NCBI GenBank assembly: GCA_029216955.1
Contig: JANAVB010009598.1
Coordinates: 26,614,720 to 26,678,719 of the forward strand
DNA from: Iris pallida
Lineage: Eukaryota > Streptophyta > Magnoliopsida > Asparagales > Iridaceae
Direction: 5' to 3'
DNA: 64,000 nt
Shown here: positions 10,363-23,189 of the stretch, in pieces
Layout of the letters: every line of letters starts with the position of its first letter
Position numbering within the stretch: position 1 is the stretch's first letter
Translations under genes and position numbers: made by a program
Notes under the pieces: model-generated
Databases searched by the model: none
What the model was told of the DNA's origin: nothing
The model's input: the letters and a program-made list of their open reading frames with translations, nothing else

Positions 10363-13300
10363 TATCATAGCCATATTCTGTAACACGGTATTCGGTACCA
10401 GACATTTCCGTATTTATGAGAACTAAATTATTTTATTTTGGATACTTATATTTTACTATTATCATAAGTGTTAAATACTAATTTTATTTATAAACTATTT
10501 CTTTTATTAAATAAAATAAAAAAATAGAAAAATAAAAATATATATATATTTGCTAATAAGGTCCTTGAAAAATTTTGCAAGTTATAAAATTTTACCAAGA
10601 CACCCAAGTATACATGTGTCTCTATGCATGCAAGACTAAGGGCACATTAGTACTTTAACATTGGAAACATAATGATTATGTTTCAAAAAAGAAAAAGTTT
10701 TAGAGGAGGGGGGAGAGAGAGAGAGAGCTGACACTTTCTTTTCCACCCTCACTCTCTCGGTCCCTCTCCTTCTCCCTCTCGGCTCACACTCTCTCTCTCG
10801 GCTCACTCTCTTTCTCTCTCTCAGTCTCTCCATCTCTCTCACCTGTTCTCTCTCTCTCTTTTTTATTTCTTTCCCTCTCACTCCTCTCACCGACGCCCGC
10901 GCCCGCGCCCGCCGGCGACGCCCGCGGTGGCTACCGCGTACGCCGACCGGCCCCCTCCACCGCCGGCGGCCTCCCCTCGTGGCCCCGCCTGGCCGCCTCC
11001 ATCACTACCTCCAACATCACCACCGTCATCATCTTCATCCCCATCACCAAAAACCCAAACTCCCCTCTTTAAAAAAAATAAAAAATGAAGAGAGAAGGAA
11101 GATGAAGATGATGATGAAGAAGAAGAAATTGGAAGCTGATGAAGTAGAAGGAAGAAGAGATTGGATGAGTCTCAAGCCCTAATCCCCAAATTAATTTTCT
11201 TAAGGCAAGCCCTCTCCTATTTTTCTTATTTAATTCAAGTTTGCTTAATTATTTCTTTCAAATATGAATTTAGAAAAATATAGAATTATGTCATGAAGGT
11301 TTGATACGAACACGTTGACAAGGTTTATTAGAAATGATAGTTTGACACGTGAGTCAGATACAATCCGGACACATCAAAAATGGTTATATTTAGGATTATA
11401 ACACAGACACGCATATTGGTGGTATTTCGAGTACTCCGACACGGAACAAGGACACGATACATATACTTTGGTAATAAGAAGTACCAAAATTGTGATGATT
11501 ATATCAAATATATATATGGATAAGTATGGCATTTAAAATAGACATAAGTATGTAGAGCTTAGAGTTTAACCTCTTTGAACATTACCCTTCTAAATTTTGT
11601 TTTCACGACACAAATAGAAAATTTTATTAATGCAGTCCGGTAATGGATTTAAGCCTAAGGAAACTACCAATAGTTTTTTTTTTATAAATTATGGACAAAA
11701 ATTGGGTAGACGTAGTATAAATTTTGGATACGCAAATATCGTGTTGGATTCGGTTCCATGCCTCGAGATTAGAGTAATTATTACTTAGGATTTAGCGTAG
11801 CTGCTTACCCAAGTATAAGTCTCCAGAGATGAGAATCTATGAAAATATCATGAGGTACTTTTAGTATTAGAAGAATGGACCGAATGGGGTCATTGTTGAT
11901 CTCGAAAATCCAAAAGTTGTAGGTTAAAAAAAATATAAATTCAGCAATAACAACTAATTTAGAATATCATAATGTACAATTGGATATTAAAATTTAGAGT
12001 AAGTTAAGTAGGTGTCTACTACCTAGTATAGGTTAGCATATCAATCCAAAATTTGACTTTTCATGATTTTTAAATCTAATTTACTTAAAATCAGCATACA
12101 TGCTGAATATTGACTCTAATTGAGTGTATATATAAGCAAATGGGTTCGATTACGAAGGTAGCGTCAAGTTTCTAGTACTTAGTGAATTGTCGGAATATGT
12201 TTTGTAGCAAGAATCGCCAAGTTTGGTAATGCATGTTCTCAATTAAGAAAATTTTATTTATAGTTAATCACTATCAAAAGAACAAGATATTTGATATATA
12301 CATTCTCTTGAATATACTCCCTCTTGTATGGTTGTATCATCTAGTGTTTTGTGTAAATTATGATCTCTAACTTGTCTTGAGTTTTCTAGACTTGTGTAGT
12401 AACTCCGAACCAGTACTATTTGCTAGAATTGCTAATCGTTAAATTAATATCGCGCATTGGTAAGGAAGCTCTCATTTATTACTTATTTATAGATATACGT
12501 AACTGCGTGTGATTTCGGTGTTGAGAGTTGCTCCACCGAAGGGGTCGGCGTACCCGGGATTTTATTATTGCGTGGTACCGGTGTTAAGGGTTGCTCCACC
12601 GAAGGGGTCGACGCACCCAGGATTTTGATTTATATTATTATCTCTTGTGAATTTTTCGGAGTCAAAAATACAAAGGAGGCTCTGCCAAAATTTTTGAGAA
12701 ATTCCAGAGTTAGACATTTTAGAAAGTCGAAATGATTAAGCCCTAGTTCCTAATTTTATCAAATTTTCTAATACAAACATAACCCTGAAATCCTTGAAAG
12801 TGTTGCCTTAGGCGCACAAATTCTAGTTTGACATTTTATTTTCGCTAAGACGGAATCTCCTGTTTAACTTTATTTTCGTTTAATGTGTGTTCTCTATTAC
12901 ACGAAAAATGAGATACAAAATTGAAATGTACTTTAACTAAGTTACATTTTGGTAAGAATTGCATTTGGGATGGGAGTGAGATCTTTGGATCACACCTTCG
13001 GAATCTTTGTAATATTATATTTTACAAAATTGATCAGTTTCTGTTATCGGCATCCGTACGGCCATACGATATCCGAGGTGAGGCTTAGCTCACTTTCATG
13101 TTTCCGATTTTCTATTGGATTCTGAATCCCCGAATTCAGCCCTGTAATATCCAATGTAGCCTACTCCGATATTCTTAAAAAATTTCAAGTCATACGACAA
13201 TTGTTATAACACTTGATTCCGATAACTCGGAAAACCACTCATGTGTTATCCTGATTTTATCACATCAATATGTGATCCTGATACTAATGGGACGGATAAA

Positions 13301-13985
13301 TCTAAGCACCACCCATTAAGTATAAACCTGATCCCGGATAAATGGGATTATTGTTGAGAAAATAGAAGTTGTGTGATCCAGAAGTGTTTATCTAAATATT
13401 GCATTTTTCATACAAGATTTACTTGATTGCTTACACATTTATACATGACACCTGCATTCTTTTAGAAAAAGATGTTAATACGATAAGAAATTTTTATCAG
13501 TGAATATACCATTTAAATTGTCCTTTTCCTCGGTTCAATTTCGATAATTTGATCATCTTACCTTACCTACTTTACTCCTTTGACTGAAGGCTTGCTCGTC
13601 GTATTGATGACCTAGTTTTGTTCACTAGGTTTTGATGAAGGTCGGAAGAGAATGCAAATGCACACTGAAGAGAAGCTTTATGAATGAGACAAAGAGGAGG
13701 TTGACCTGGTATCAGCTAGTAAAACTTTGTAGCTGGTAACGTAATATATGTATTGTGTTAATGATTGTAATAGGGTAGAATAATAAAATTTCTATTTATA
13801 GTTTAGAATATCCTTTAATCAACCTGTCATTTATTATTTTATGCATCATGTGACCTGTGATCAACCTATCCTAGAACACTATGGGCGACAATCGCGAATA
13901 TGGGTACTGGAGTATTCATATGTCGCATAGCCTGGGGATGTTGTTACGTACTTGGCTCGCCGTATTTTGGGAGCGGGGCGTGACA
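10363..13985 (+). repeat. LARD2 5' LTR (3623 bp)
   Basis: Pairs with 15837-19412. Contains a CT-rich microsatellite block and a GC-rich tract (about 10720-10990), a GA-rich tract (11080-11160) and two tandem units of about 75 bases at 12510-12630, each carrying GTTGCTCCACCGAAGGGGTC. A small open frame at 10979-11182 is low in complexity; its C-terminal part also appears in the other LTR (to 16609), but the N-terminal part changes frame between copies, so I do not call it a gene. Confidence 0.93.
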
Positions 13986-15836
13986 CGTCTTTTAGTGGTG
14001 GCCCATACAGGTCGCAAAAAATAGAAAACCTAGGATAGGATGTATGTCTATATTTCAAGAAAACCTATATAGGTTGAGCTATATACCCTAAGATATACTC
14101 TTAGAAGAAGTTTACTTATCCATAGACTATGTTTCATTCCGTTTACCCTATAGATCCATACCAAATGGATTTCTTGTAGTAATTCCATATAGTTAAGAAT
14201 CCTAACCTATGACTGCCATTAAGGATGTGGATAATATTTAGGAAACCATGGGTAGTATATAAGGATAGATATGGATCAAAAAATTTAGAACAAGTAACTC
14301 ATAGATAATTAGACAAGTATTTTTACTAGAGTAGCCCATAGAAGGATTTCATAAAGTTGTTTAATGGACCTTGAATTTCGTATCCTTTGCGAACTTAGAA
14401 TTCAGATTTACCTTGATATTATATATATTAGAATAGTAAAGGAATAAGGATCACATAGCCAACAGGCCAGATATGATCTAAGGTTTTATTTAGATTGTAT
14501 GTAGTATGTTGGGGGATGAGCATATATATATGGGTAACTTAGAAGAACTATTGGGTAAGTTAGTAATAATAGTATTTTGTTTAAGATACATGCATAAAAT
14601 GTTACATATAATATTTTATGTATCTTCTAAAGTATAGTTAGACTCCTCAGTATTTTGATCTTATCCCTTCCTAAATTTTGACTCATCCTCCTTCCTTTTC
14701 AAATTTCATATATCTATCTTTACAAATCTCCAACTTTCTCGAAATTTCTCAATTTTCTTGTTTCATCCAAGGTTTGTCGATTAGAATCTAGAATTGTATC
14801 TTCTCTTTTAAATCCAATTTTGCCCTACTAGTATCCCTGAGTTTTAGGAATAGCTTTCCATCTAAATATCTAGATATGCATTTCTCATTTAATATTCATT
14901 GGATTTCTTGTGAAACAATATTTTATTGGACTTTTTGAAATTAAATTTCATGTGAATGAATATTTGTTTATTGTGTCAAGAATCCTAAAATCTTTCAATT
15001 GAATCGTGAAATGAGAAGTTGTTGCAGCCATTCGGACTGGTCATCCAAATTGGCGAGACACATATTCTCGAAACATGATTCATGAATTTAATAAATTTTC
15101 GGAGATCAAGACATAAAATTTTGATAATGAATTTTTGAACTTGATATTCGAATTTTGATTTCATTTTACCTTGATTTGGAATTTGAAAAAAACGACATTT
15201 AAAATGCCATATAGTGCTTTTGATAATATAGATATATGAGTTTATTTTATGTTATAATATTATCTATTAGTTTTGATACCATGATAAAATGACGCTAGTG
15301 ATATCTAGAAAACTTGAAAATTAAGTATTGCTTTTGAATATATTTTGGATTACTAAGAATATCATGACCTGTAAAGTTACATTATAATCATAATTCCTAC
15401 TCATTCTATGGATATCATTGGCGTGGTAGCAAAAGCTGCATCCATGAATCCTGATAGTGAAACGGTATCTTGATTGCAGCCATATGCGCAATGGCGAGGC
15501 ACAAAATTACTATATCACGCCAGACAATAAGAATAAGGAATATGATTTTGAATTCAAAGATCATACATGGTTGTGGGTTGAAACAGAATGGCTTCTGACC
15601 ATTTTATTTCATTTTATGAAATTTCAAGATCATTGATTATTTCAGGTATCTTCATATCTTCTCTATTTTCATAAACTGTTAGTAAAGTATGATTTTGGAA
15701 TTTTTGTTTAAAAATATATTTTTTACTTAATCAATGTAAGGTGGGTAGAATATTTTGTTTTTCTCTATAATTGCTTTTGAAAAGCTTATCTTTAAATTTA
15801 AATTTCGAGGATGAAATTTTTGTAAGGTGGGTAGAG
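13986..15836 (+). other. LARD2 internal region, non-coding
   Basis: Begins with a leader motif TGGTGGCCCATACAGGTC (about 13997-14014), close to the motif after the LARD1 and element B LTRs. No initiator-Met tRNA primer-binding sequence is seen. The rest is AT-rich with stops in all frames and no gag or pol similarity. It ends with AATTTCGAGGATGAAATTTT and AAGGTGGGTAGAG, the polypurine tract. Confidence 0.82.
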
Positions 15837-18800
15837 TGTCATAGCCATATTCTGTAATACGGTATCCGGCACCAGACATTTCCGTATTTATGTGAACTAA
15901 ATTATTTTATTTTGGATACTTATATTTTACTATTATCATAAGTGTTAAATACTAATTTTATTTATAAACTATTTCCTTTATTAAATAAAATAAAAAAATA
16001 AAAAAAATATATTTGCTAATAAGGTCCTTGAAAAATTTTGCAAGTTACAAAAATTTTCCAAGACACCTAAGTGTACATGTGTCTCTATGCATGCAAGACT
16101 AAGGGCACATTAGTATTTTAATATTGGAAACATAATGATTATGTTTCAAAAAAAACAAAAGTTTTAGAGGAGGGGGGAGAGAGAGCTGACACTTTCTTCT
16201 CCACCCTCACTCTCTCAGTCCCTCTCCTTCTCCCTCTCGGCTCACCCTCTCTCTCGGCTCACTCTCTCCCTCTCTCGGTCTCTCCATCTCTCTCACATGT
16301 TCTCTCTCTTTCCAATTCTTTCCCTCTCACTCCTCTCACCGACGCCCGTGCCCGCCGGCGACGCCCGCGATTGTGACCGCGTGCGCCGACCAACCCCCTC
16401 CACCGTCGGCGGCCTCCTCTCGTGGCCCCGCCTGGCCGCCTCCATCACCACCGTCATCATCTTCATCCCCATCACCAAAAACCCAAACCCCCCTCTTTAA
16501 AAAAATGAAAAATAAAGAGAGAAGGAAGATGAAGATGATGAAGAAGAAGAAGAAATTGGAAGATGATAAAGAAGAAGGAAGAAGAGATTGGATGAGTTTC
16601 AATCCCTAATCCCCAAATTAATTTTCTCAAGGCAAGTCCTCTCCCATTTTTCTTATTTAATTCAAGTTTGCTTAATTATTTCTTTCAAATATGAATTTAG
16701 AAAAATATAGAATTATGTCATGAAGGTTTGATACGAACACGTTGACAATGTTTATTAGAAATGATAGTTTGACACGCGAGTTGGATACGATCCGGACACA
16801 TCAAAAATGGTTATATTTAGGATTCTAACACGGACACGCATATTGGTGGTATTTCGAGTACTCCGACACGGAACAAGGACACGATACATATACTTTGGTA
16901 ATAAGCAGTACCAAAATTGTGATGATTATATCAAATATATATATGGATAAGTATGGCATTTAAAATAGACATAAGTATGTAGAGCTTAGAGTTTAACCTC
17001 TTTAAACATTACCCTTCTAAATTTTGTTTTCTTGACACAAATAGAAAATATTATTAATGCGGTCCGGTAATGGATTTAAGCCTAAGGAAACTACTAATAG
17101 TTCATTTTTTTAGAAATTATGGACAAAATTTGGGTAGACGTAGTATAAATTTTGGATACGCAAATATCGTGTTGGATTCGGTTCCATGCCTCGAGATTAG
17201 AGTAATTATTACTTAGGATTTAGCGTAGCTGCTTACCCAAGTATAAGTCTCCAGAGATGAGAATCTATGAAAATATCAGAAGGTACTTTAGTATTAGAAG
17301 AATGGACCGAATGGGGTCACTGTTGATCTCGAAAATCCAAAAGTTGTAGGTTAAAAAAAATATAAATTCAGCAATAACAATTAATTTAGAATATCACAAT
17401 GTACAATTGGATATTAAAATTTAGAGTAAGTTAAGTAGGTGGCTACTACCTAGTATAGGTTAGCATATCAAATCCAAAATTTGACATTTCATGATTTTTA
17501 AATCTAATTTACTTAAAATCAGCATTCATGCTGAATATTGACTCTAATTGAGTGTATATATAAGCAAATGGGTTCGATTACGAAGGTAGCGTCAAGTTTC
17601 TAGTACTTAGTGAATTGTCGGAATATGTTTTGTAGCAAGAATTGCTAAGTTTGGTAATGCATGTTTTCAATTAAGAAAATTCTATTTATAGTTAATCACT
17701 ATCTAAAGAACAAGATATTTGATATATACATTCTCTTGAATATACTCCCTCTTGTATGGTTGTATCACCTAGTGTTTTGAGTAAAATATGATCTCTGACT
17801 TGTCTTGAGTTTTCTAGACTTGTGTAGTAACTCCGGACCAGTACTATTTGCTAGAATTGCTAATCGCTAAATTAATGCCGCACATTGGTAAGGAAGCTCT
17901 CATTTATTACTTATTTATATATATACATAACCGTGTGTGATTTCGGTGTTGAGAGTTGCTCCACCGAAGGGGTCGACATACCCGGGATTTTATTATTGTG
18001 TGGTACCGGTGTTGACGGTTGCTCCACCGAAGGGGTCGGCGCACCCAGGATTTTGATTTATATTATTATCTCTTGTGATTTTTTCGGAGTCAAAAATACA
18101 AAGGAGTCTCTGCCGAAATTTTTAAGAAATTTCAGAGTTAGTCATTTTAGAAAGTTGAAATGATTAAGCCCTAGTTCCTAATTTTATCAAATTTCCTAAT
18201 ACAAACATAACCCTGAAATCCTTGAAAGTGTTGCCTTAGGCGCACAAATTCTAGTTTGACATTTTATTTACGCTAAGACGGAATCTCCTGCTTAACTTTA
18301 TTCTCGTTTAATGTGTGTTCTCTATCACACGAAAAACGAGATACAAAATTGAAATGTACTTTAACTAAGTAACATTTTGGTAAGAATTGCATTTGGGATG
18401 GAAGAGAAAACTTTGGATCACACCTTCGTAATCTTTGCAATATTATATTTTACAAAACTGATCAGTTCCTGTTATTGGCATCCGTACGGCCATACGATGT
18501 CCGAGGTGAGGCTTAGCTCACTTTCCCGTTTTCTATTTTCCATTGGATACCGAATCTCCGAATTCGGCCCTGTAATATCCAATGTAGCCTCCTCCGATAT
18601 TCTTAAAAAATTTCAAGTCATACGTCAATTGTTATAACACTTGATTCTGATAACTCGAAAAACCATTCATGTGTTATCCTGATTTTATCACATCAATATG
18701 TGATCTTGATACTAATGGGACGGATAAATCTAAGCACCGTCCATTAAGTATAATCCTGATCCCGAGTAAATGGGATTATTGTTTAGAAAATAGAAGTTGT

Positions 18801-19412
18801 GTGATCCAGAAGTGTTTCTCTAAATATTGTATTTTTCATACAAGATTTACTTGATTGCTTACACATTTATACGGGACACCTGCATTCTTTTAGGAAAAGA
18901 TGTTAATACGATAAGAAATTTTTATCAGTGAATATACCTTTTAAATTATCCTTTCTTTTAGTTCAATTTCGATAATTTTATCATCTTACCTTACCTACTT
19001 TACTCCTTTGACTGAGGGCTTGCTCGTCGTATTGACGACCTAGTTTTATTCACTAGATTTTAATGAAGGTCAGGAGAGAATGCAAATGCATACTGAAGAG
19101 AAGCTTTATGAATGAGACAAAGAGGTGGTTGACATAGTATCAGCTAGTAAAACTTTGTAGCTGGTAATGTAATATATGTATTGGGTTAATGATTGTAATA
19201 GGTAGAATAATAAAAAAATTATTTATAGTTTAGAATATCCTTTAATCAACTTGTCATTTATTATTTTATGCATCATGTGACCTGTGATCAACCTATCCTA
19301 GAACACTACGGGCAACAATCGCGAATATGGGTACTGGAGTATTCATATGTCGCGTAGCCTGGGGATGTTGTTACGTACACGGCTCGCCGTATTTTGGGAG
19401 CGGAGCGTGACA
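15837..19412 (+). repeat. LARD2 3' LTR (3576 bp)
   Basis: Starts TGTCATAGCC with an intact TG and ends GAGCGTGACA. Same internal landmarks as the 5' LTR: CT block (about 16180-16330), GC tract, GA tract (16500-16590) and the doubled GTTGCTCCACCGAAGGGGTC unit (17950-18040). Slightly shorter through small indels, mostly in simple-sequence tracts. Confidence 0.93.
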
Positions 19413-20608
19413 TAGCAGGTATGGTTTTAGTTGCATCATTTCCTGCTATCACATTATTTGACACTGGAGCCACCCATTCATTCATAGCCACTAGCTTTAC
19501 CACTAGACACAGTATACCCATGTCATCTTTATCTAAAAATATTAGAATCCTTACTGGAGGAGGAGTGGTACCTGTTAGTGGTGTTTGTAGAGATTTTCCT
19601 GTAGTGATAAATGGTAGAGAGATGAAAGCATGACTTTTTGTATTTCTGATGCCGACGTTCGATGTGGTTCTCAGAATGGACTGGTTGAGCCAGCATTTCG
19701 CTCTCATTGACTGCCATAGGGGCAGTATCGTCTTTAGACCCCCGAGTAATGCGGAGTTCGAGTTCACCAAAGAGGAAGCCTTGAGGAGCGACGCACCTAC
19801 ATTAGGGCCTCACATGATGATGCGGGACACCCCTCAGCACCCTATCATCACCGAGTTCGAGGATGTATTCCCCGAGAAATTGCCAGGACTGCCACCTGAC
19901 CGAGACATTGAGTTTTCTATTGAGCTTATTCCGGGATCCAAGCCTATTTCATCTCGAGTTTATCGGCTAGCGTCCAAAGAGTTGGTAGAGATGAAGGCGC
20001 AGATTAATGACTTATTAGAGAAGGGCTTTATTCATGCCAGTGCGTCACCGTGGGGAGCACATGTTCTTTTTATGCCTAAGAAAGACGGGACCGTGCGCAT
20101 GTGCATCGACTATAGAGCATTGAATGCAGTGAAAGTAAAGAACAAGTATCCATTGTCGCGTATAGAGGATCTATTTGATCAATTGAGTGGAGCAAAAGTA
20201 TTCTCCAAGATTGAGTTACGATCAACCTGTCACCAATTGAAGGTTCGAAAGGAAGACATTGCAAAGACAGCTTTACGATCGAGGTATGGATACTACGAGT
20301 TCTTGGTCATGCCTTTCGGTTTGACCAATGCTCCCGCAGTCTTCATGAACTTAATAAACAAGATCTTTTACCAGTACTTGGAAAAATTTGTAGTGGTCTT
20401 TATAGATGATATCTTGATTTACTCCAAGAGTCAAGATGAGCATGAGCAACATCTACGGATAGTTTTGGGAATATTAAGGAATGAGCGACTCTTCGCGAAG
20501 CTTAGCAAGTGTGACTTCTTTCTCACAGAGGTATCATTTCTTGGTCATGATGGTACGGGTGATGGTATATCAGTGGACCCAGAGAAGATCACAGCAGTCA
20601 AATCATAG
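19413..20608 (+). pseudogene. Element A pol: protease and reverse transcriptase
   Basis: Resumes after LARD2 with the protease: GMVLVASFPAITLFDTGATH holds the DTG active site. A TGA after GREMKA (19631-19633) breaks the frame, then [15 protein letters not shown] ends the protease. RT follows with [54 protein letters not shown] and [10 protein letters not shown] (catalytic pair kept). The first catalytic Asp has become Glu (FSKIELRS, where element B has FSKIDLRS). The frame stops at 20606-20608 (TAG after ITAVKS). The protein would process the polyprotein and copy the RNA into DNA in virus-like particles. The combination of stops and the Asp-to-Glu change makes it dead. Confidence 0.88.
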
Positions 20609-21346
20609 CCCGCTTCCACATTAGCTTCTGAGGTGAGAAGTTTTCTTGGACTTGCGGGTTACTACCGAGGGTTCGTAGAAGATTTCTCTCGAATAGCGGG
20701 GCCTATGACTCGATTAACTTGTAAGGATCAGGAGTTTTTATGGACAGATGAGTGTCAAGCCGTATTTGACGAGTTGAATAAGCGATTGACCACAGCACCG
20801 ATCTTGACACTACCATCGGGCCCGGGAGGATTTTTGATCTACAGTGACGCATCTGGGAAAGGTTTAGGATGCGTATTAATGCAGCACGGTCATGTAGTAG
20901 CATATGCATCATGACAGTTGAGGGTGCATGAGAAGAATTATCCGACCCCTGACCTAGAGCTTGCATCTGTTATCTTTGCTTTAAAGTTATGGAGATACTA
21001 CTTGTGCGGCGAGAAGGTTGATATCTACACTGATCATAAGAGCCTCAAGTACGTGTTCACACAAAAAGAGTTGAATATGCGACAGCGACGTTGGTTGGAG
21101 TTGATGAAGGATTACGAGATCGAGCTACATTATCATCCGGACAAGGCTAATGTCGTGGCAGACGCATTAAGCCATAAGCCTATGGCATACTTTTTGACTA
21201 CGCAGAAGGAGTTGATTAGAGACTTACAGCAGCTTGGTATTGAGGTGGTATTGCCTGGAGCAGATGGCGTATTAGCCAACCTCCAAGTGCAATCATCATT
21301 GGTAGAGACCATCAAAGCAGCATTGCCCGCTGATGATAGATTTTGA
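20609..21346 (+). pseudogene. Element A pol: RNase H domain
   Basis: Connection region (VRSFLGLAGYYRGFVEDFSR) then Ty3-type RNase H: LIYSDASGKGLGCVLMQ (first catalytic Asp), [20 protein letters not shown] (Glu), [16 protein letters not shown] (Asp) and [16 protein letters not shown]. The domain degrades RNA in RNA-DNA hybrids during reverse transcription. In-frame stops at 20912-20914 (TGA inside YAS*QLR) and 21344-21346. It follows the RT in the expected order. The catalytic residues themselves are kept. Confidence 0.87.
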
Positions 21347-22301
21347 CGGCTCATAAAGAGGACTGAAGCAGGAGAGCAGACGAGATTGAGGATCCATCCC
21401 GATGGGACATTACGATGTGGTGATCATATTTATGTTCCTAATGGAGAGCTACGGCAGGAGCTGATGATAGAGGCTCACAGTTCGACTTACTCTATTCATC
21501 CCGGAGGAACCAAGATGTACCGCAACTTACATACCGCAACTTACGACAGTATTATTGGTGGCACGGAATGAAGCGGAAGATAGCTCGTTTTGTTGCCAAG
21601 TGCTTGGTATGTCAACAAGTGAAGGTGGAGCACCAGAGGACAGCTGGCCTGTTGCAGCCGCTACCCATTTCCGAGTGGAAGTGGGAGCATATTACTATGG
21701 ATTTCGTCACAGATTTTCCTCGAAGTCCTAGAAGACGTGACGCAGTGTGGGTGATTGTTGATAGACTTACAATGTCAGCCCATTTCTTACCTTTTAGGGT
21801 GGGCCAGTCGACGGAGGTATTGGCAGAGATGTATATGGAGCAGATTGTGAGATTATACGGTGTGCATGTTAGTATTGTGTCGAACCGCGACTCAAGATTT
21901 ACCTCACACTTTTGGAGGAGCATACAAGAGAGTTTGGGCACCCAATTGAAGTTTAGCATGGAATACCATCCGCAGACAGACGACCAGTCGGAGCATACCA
22001 TTCAGACACTAGAGAATATGTAGCGTACATGCTTGACTTTGGCGGTTCATGGGAGGACCATCTTCATCTTGTTGAGTTTTTCTACAACAATAGCTATCAA
22101 GCGAGCATTCAAATGGCTCCGTTTGAAGCATTGTATGGTAGGAAGTGTCAGCTTCCTGTTTGATGGAGCGACATAGGAGAGCGACAACTATTGGGTCCCG
22201 AGTTAGTCTTGAGCACAGTGGAGATAGTGAAGAAAATTCAGGGCCACCTGTGAGCAGCACAGGATCGTCAGAAGCAGTGGGCAGATAATCGTCATCGACC
22301 C
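21347..22301 (+). pseudogene. Element A pol: integrase
   Basis: Zinc-binding N-terminus: IEAHSSTYSIHPGGTKMYRN then KCLVCQQVK (HHCC type). A small local duplication at about 21523-21550 (CGCAACTTA twice) shifts the frame. Core: HITMDFVTDFPRS (first Asp), IVSNRDSRFTSHFW, where the usual SDRD has become SNRD so the second catalytic Asp is Asn, and HPQTDDQSEHTIQTLE (Glu kept). A TAG follows at 22021-22023. Bases 22024-22301 carry the rest of the core in broken frames. The enzyme would insert the DNA copy into the chromosome. Confidence 0.86.
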
Positions 22302-22754
22302 TTGGAGTTTAAAGAGGGCGACCATGAGTTCTTGAAGATATCCTCCACTAGAGGCACGATTCGATTCGAAGGATGTGGCAATTTGAGTCCAAGGTACATC
22401 GGAACTTTCGATGTCTTGGAACGTGTCGGAGAGGTTGCCTACAAATTGGATTTGCCACCGTCGCTAGAAGGAGTGCATGATGTATTCCATGTATCTCAGC
22501 TGAGGAAGTATGTGGTGGATGACAATCTTGTGCTTGATCACTCCGAGATCACAGTTGGACTGAGTTTGTCGTACGAAGAACAACCAGTTGGTATCCTCGA
22601 TCGTCGAGTGAAGGTGTTGCGAAATCAATCTATTACATTGGTTCGCGTGGCATGGAAGCATCACTTGCCAGGGGAGTCTACTTGGGAGCGCGAGGACGAC
22701 ATCCGAAATCGCTACCCGCATTTGTTCGAAGACGAAGGTATGTCTTGCATTTAA
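22302..22754 (+). pseudogene. Element A integrase C-terminus with chromodomain
   Basis: Open frame without its own true start; the ATG at 22302 is internal to the polyprotein. FKEGDHEFLKISSTRG and SPRYIGTFDVLERVGEVAYK form the SH3-like GPY/F region. HDVFHVSQLRKYV leads to a chromodomain: VGILDRRVKVLRNQSITLVR then VAWKHHLPGESTWEREDDIR. In chromoviruses this domain directs integration to heterochromatin, usually by binding modified histone H3. This stretch has no internal stop and is the best-kept part of element A. Confidence 0.9.
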
Positions 22755-22811
22755 GCTCTTAAATTATTATCAATTTCCTTGCATTGCAACGATCACCCGA
22801 CCTTAGTTTAA

Positions 22812-22846
22812 TTTCGAGGACAAAATTTTCTTCAAGTTGGGTAGGA
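22812..22846 (+). other. Polypurine tract of element A
   Basis: TTTCGAGGACAAAATTTTC followed by AAGTTGGGTAGGA, directly before the LTR start at 22847. This primes plus-strand DNA synthesis. The same sequence lies before the 3' LTRs of LARD1 and, with small changes, LARD2 and element C. Confidence 0.8.
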
Positions 22847-22941
22847 TGTAAATCCCCAATATTTTTTAATTATTTTAGTACTTTAAAATTTTATTTTGCT
22901 ATATTATTTAGAATTAAAGAAGTAGTTGGTATATATGTATG

Positions 22942-23033
<92 letters not shown>

Positions 23034-23128
23034 TGTGTTGCATGATATTTTAATTGCTACAAAATATAGCCTACAGTTGTTACAAATTTTTTTGATACTT
23101 ATTTACAATTTATAAGATTTTCTATGTG

Positions 23129-23189
<61 letters not shown>

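Larger units (their letters stand above)
10363..19412 (+). mobile_element. LARD2: complete non-autonomous LTR element with 3.6 kb LTRs
   Basis: Two long direct repeats (10363-13985 and 15837-19412) flank an 1851-base internal region with no gag or pol. Both ends are flanked by TAGCA. The LTRs run TGTCATAGCC to GAGCGTGACA (left copy starts TATCATAGCC, one change). The polypurine tract before the right LTR (about 15800-15836) is the Tekay type. The orientation (+) follows from the polypurine tract, and the leader motif after the left LTR agrees. The two LTRs look alike along their whole length with scattered substitutions and small indels, so the insertion is recent relative to its host. Confidence 0.93.

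Noticed and set aside
10979..11182. Small Lys/Met/His-rich open frame, partly shared with 16373-16609
   Set aside because: Inside both LTRs of LARD2; N-terminal part changes frame between copies and composition follows simple GA and CA tracts.
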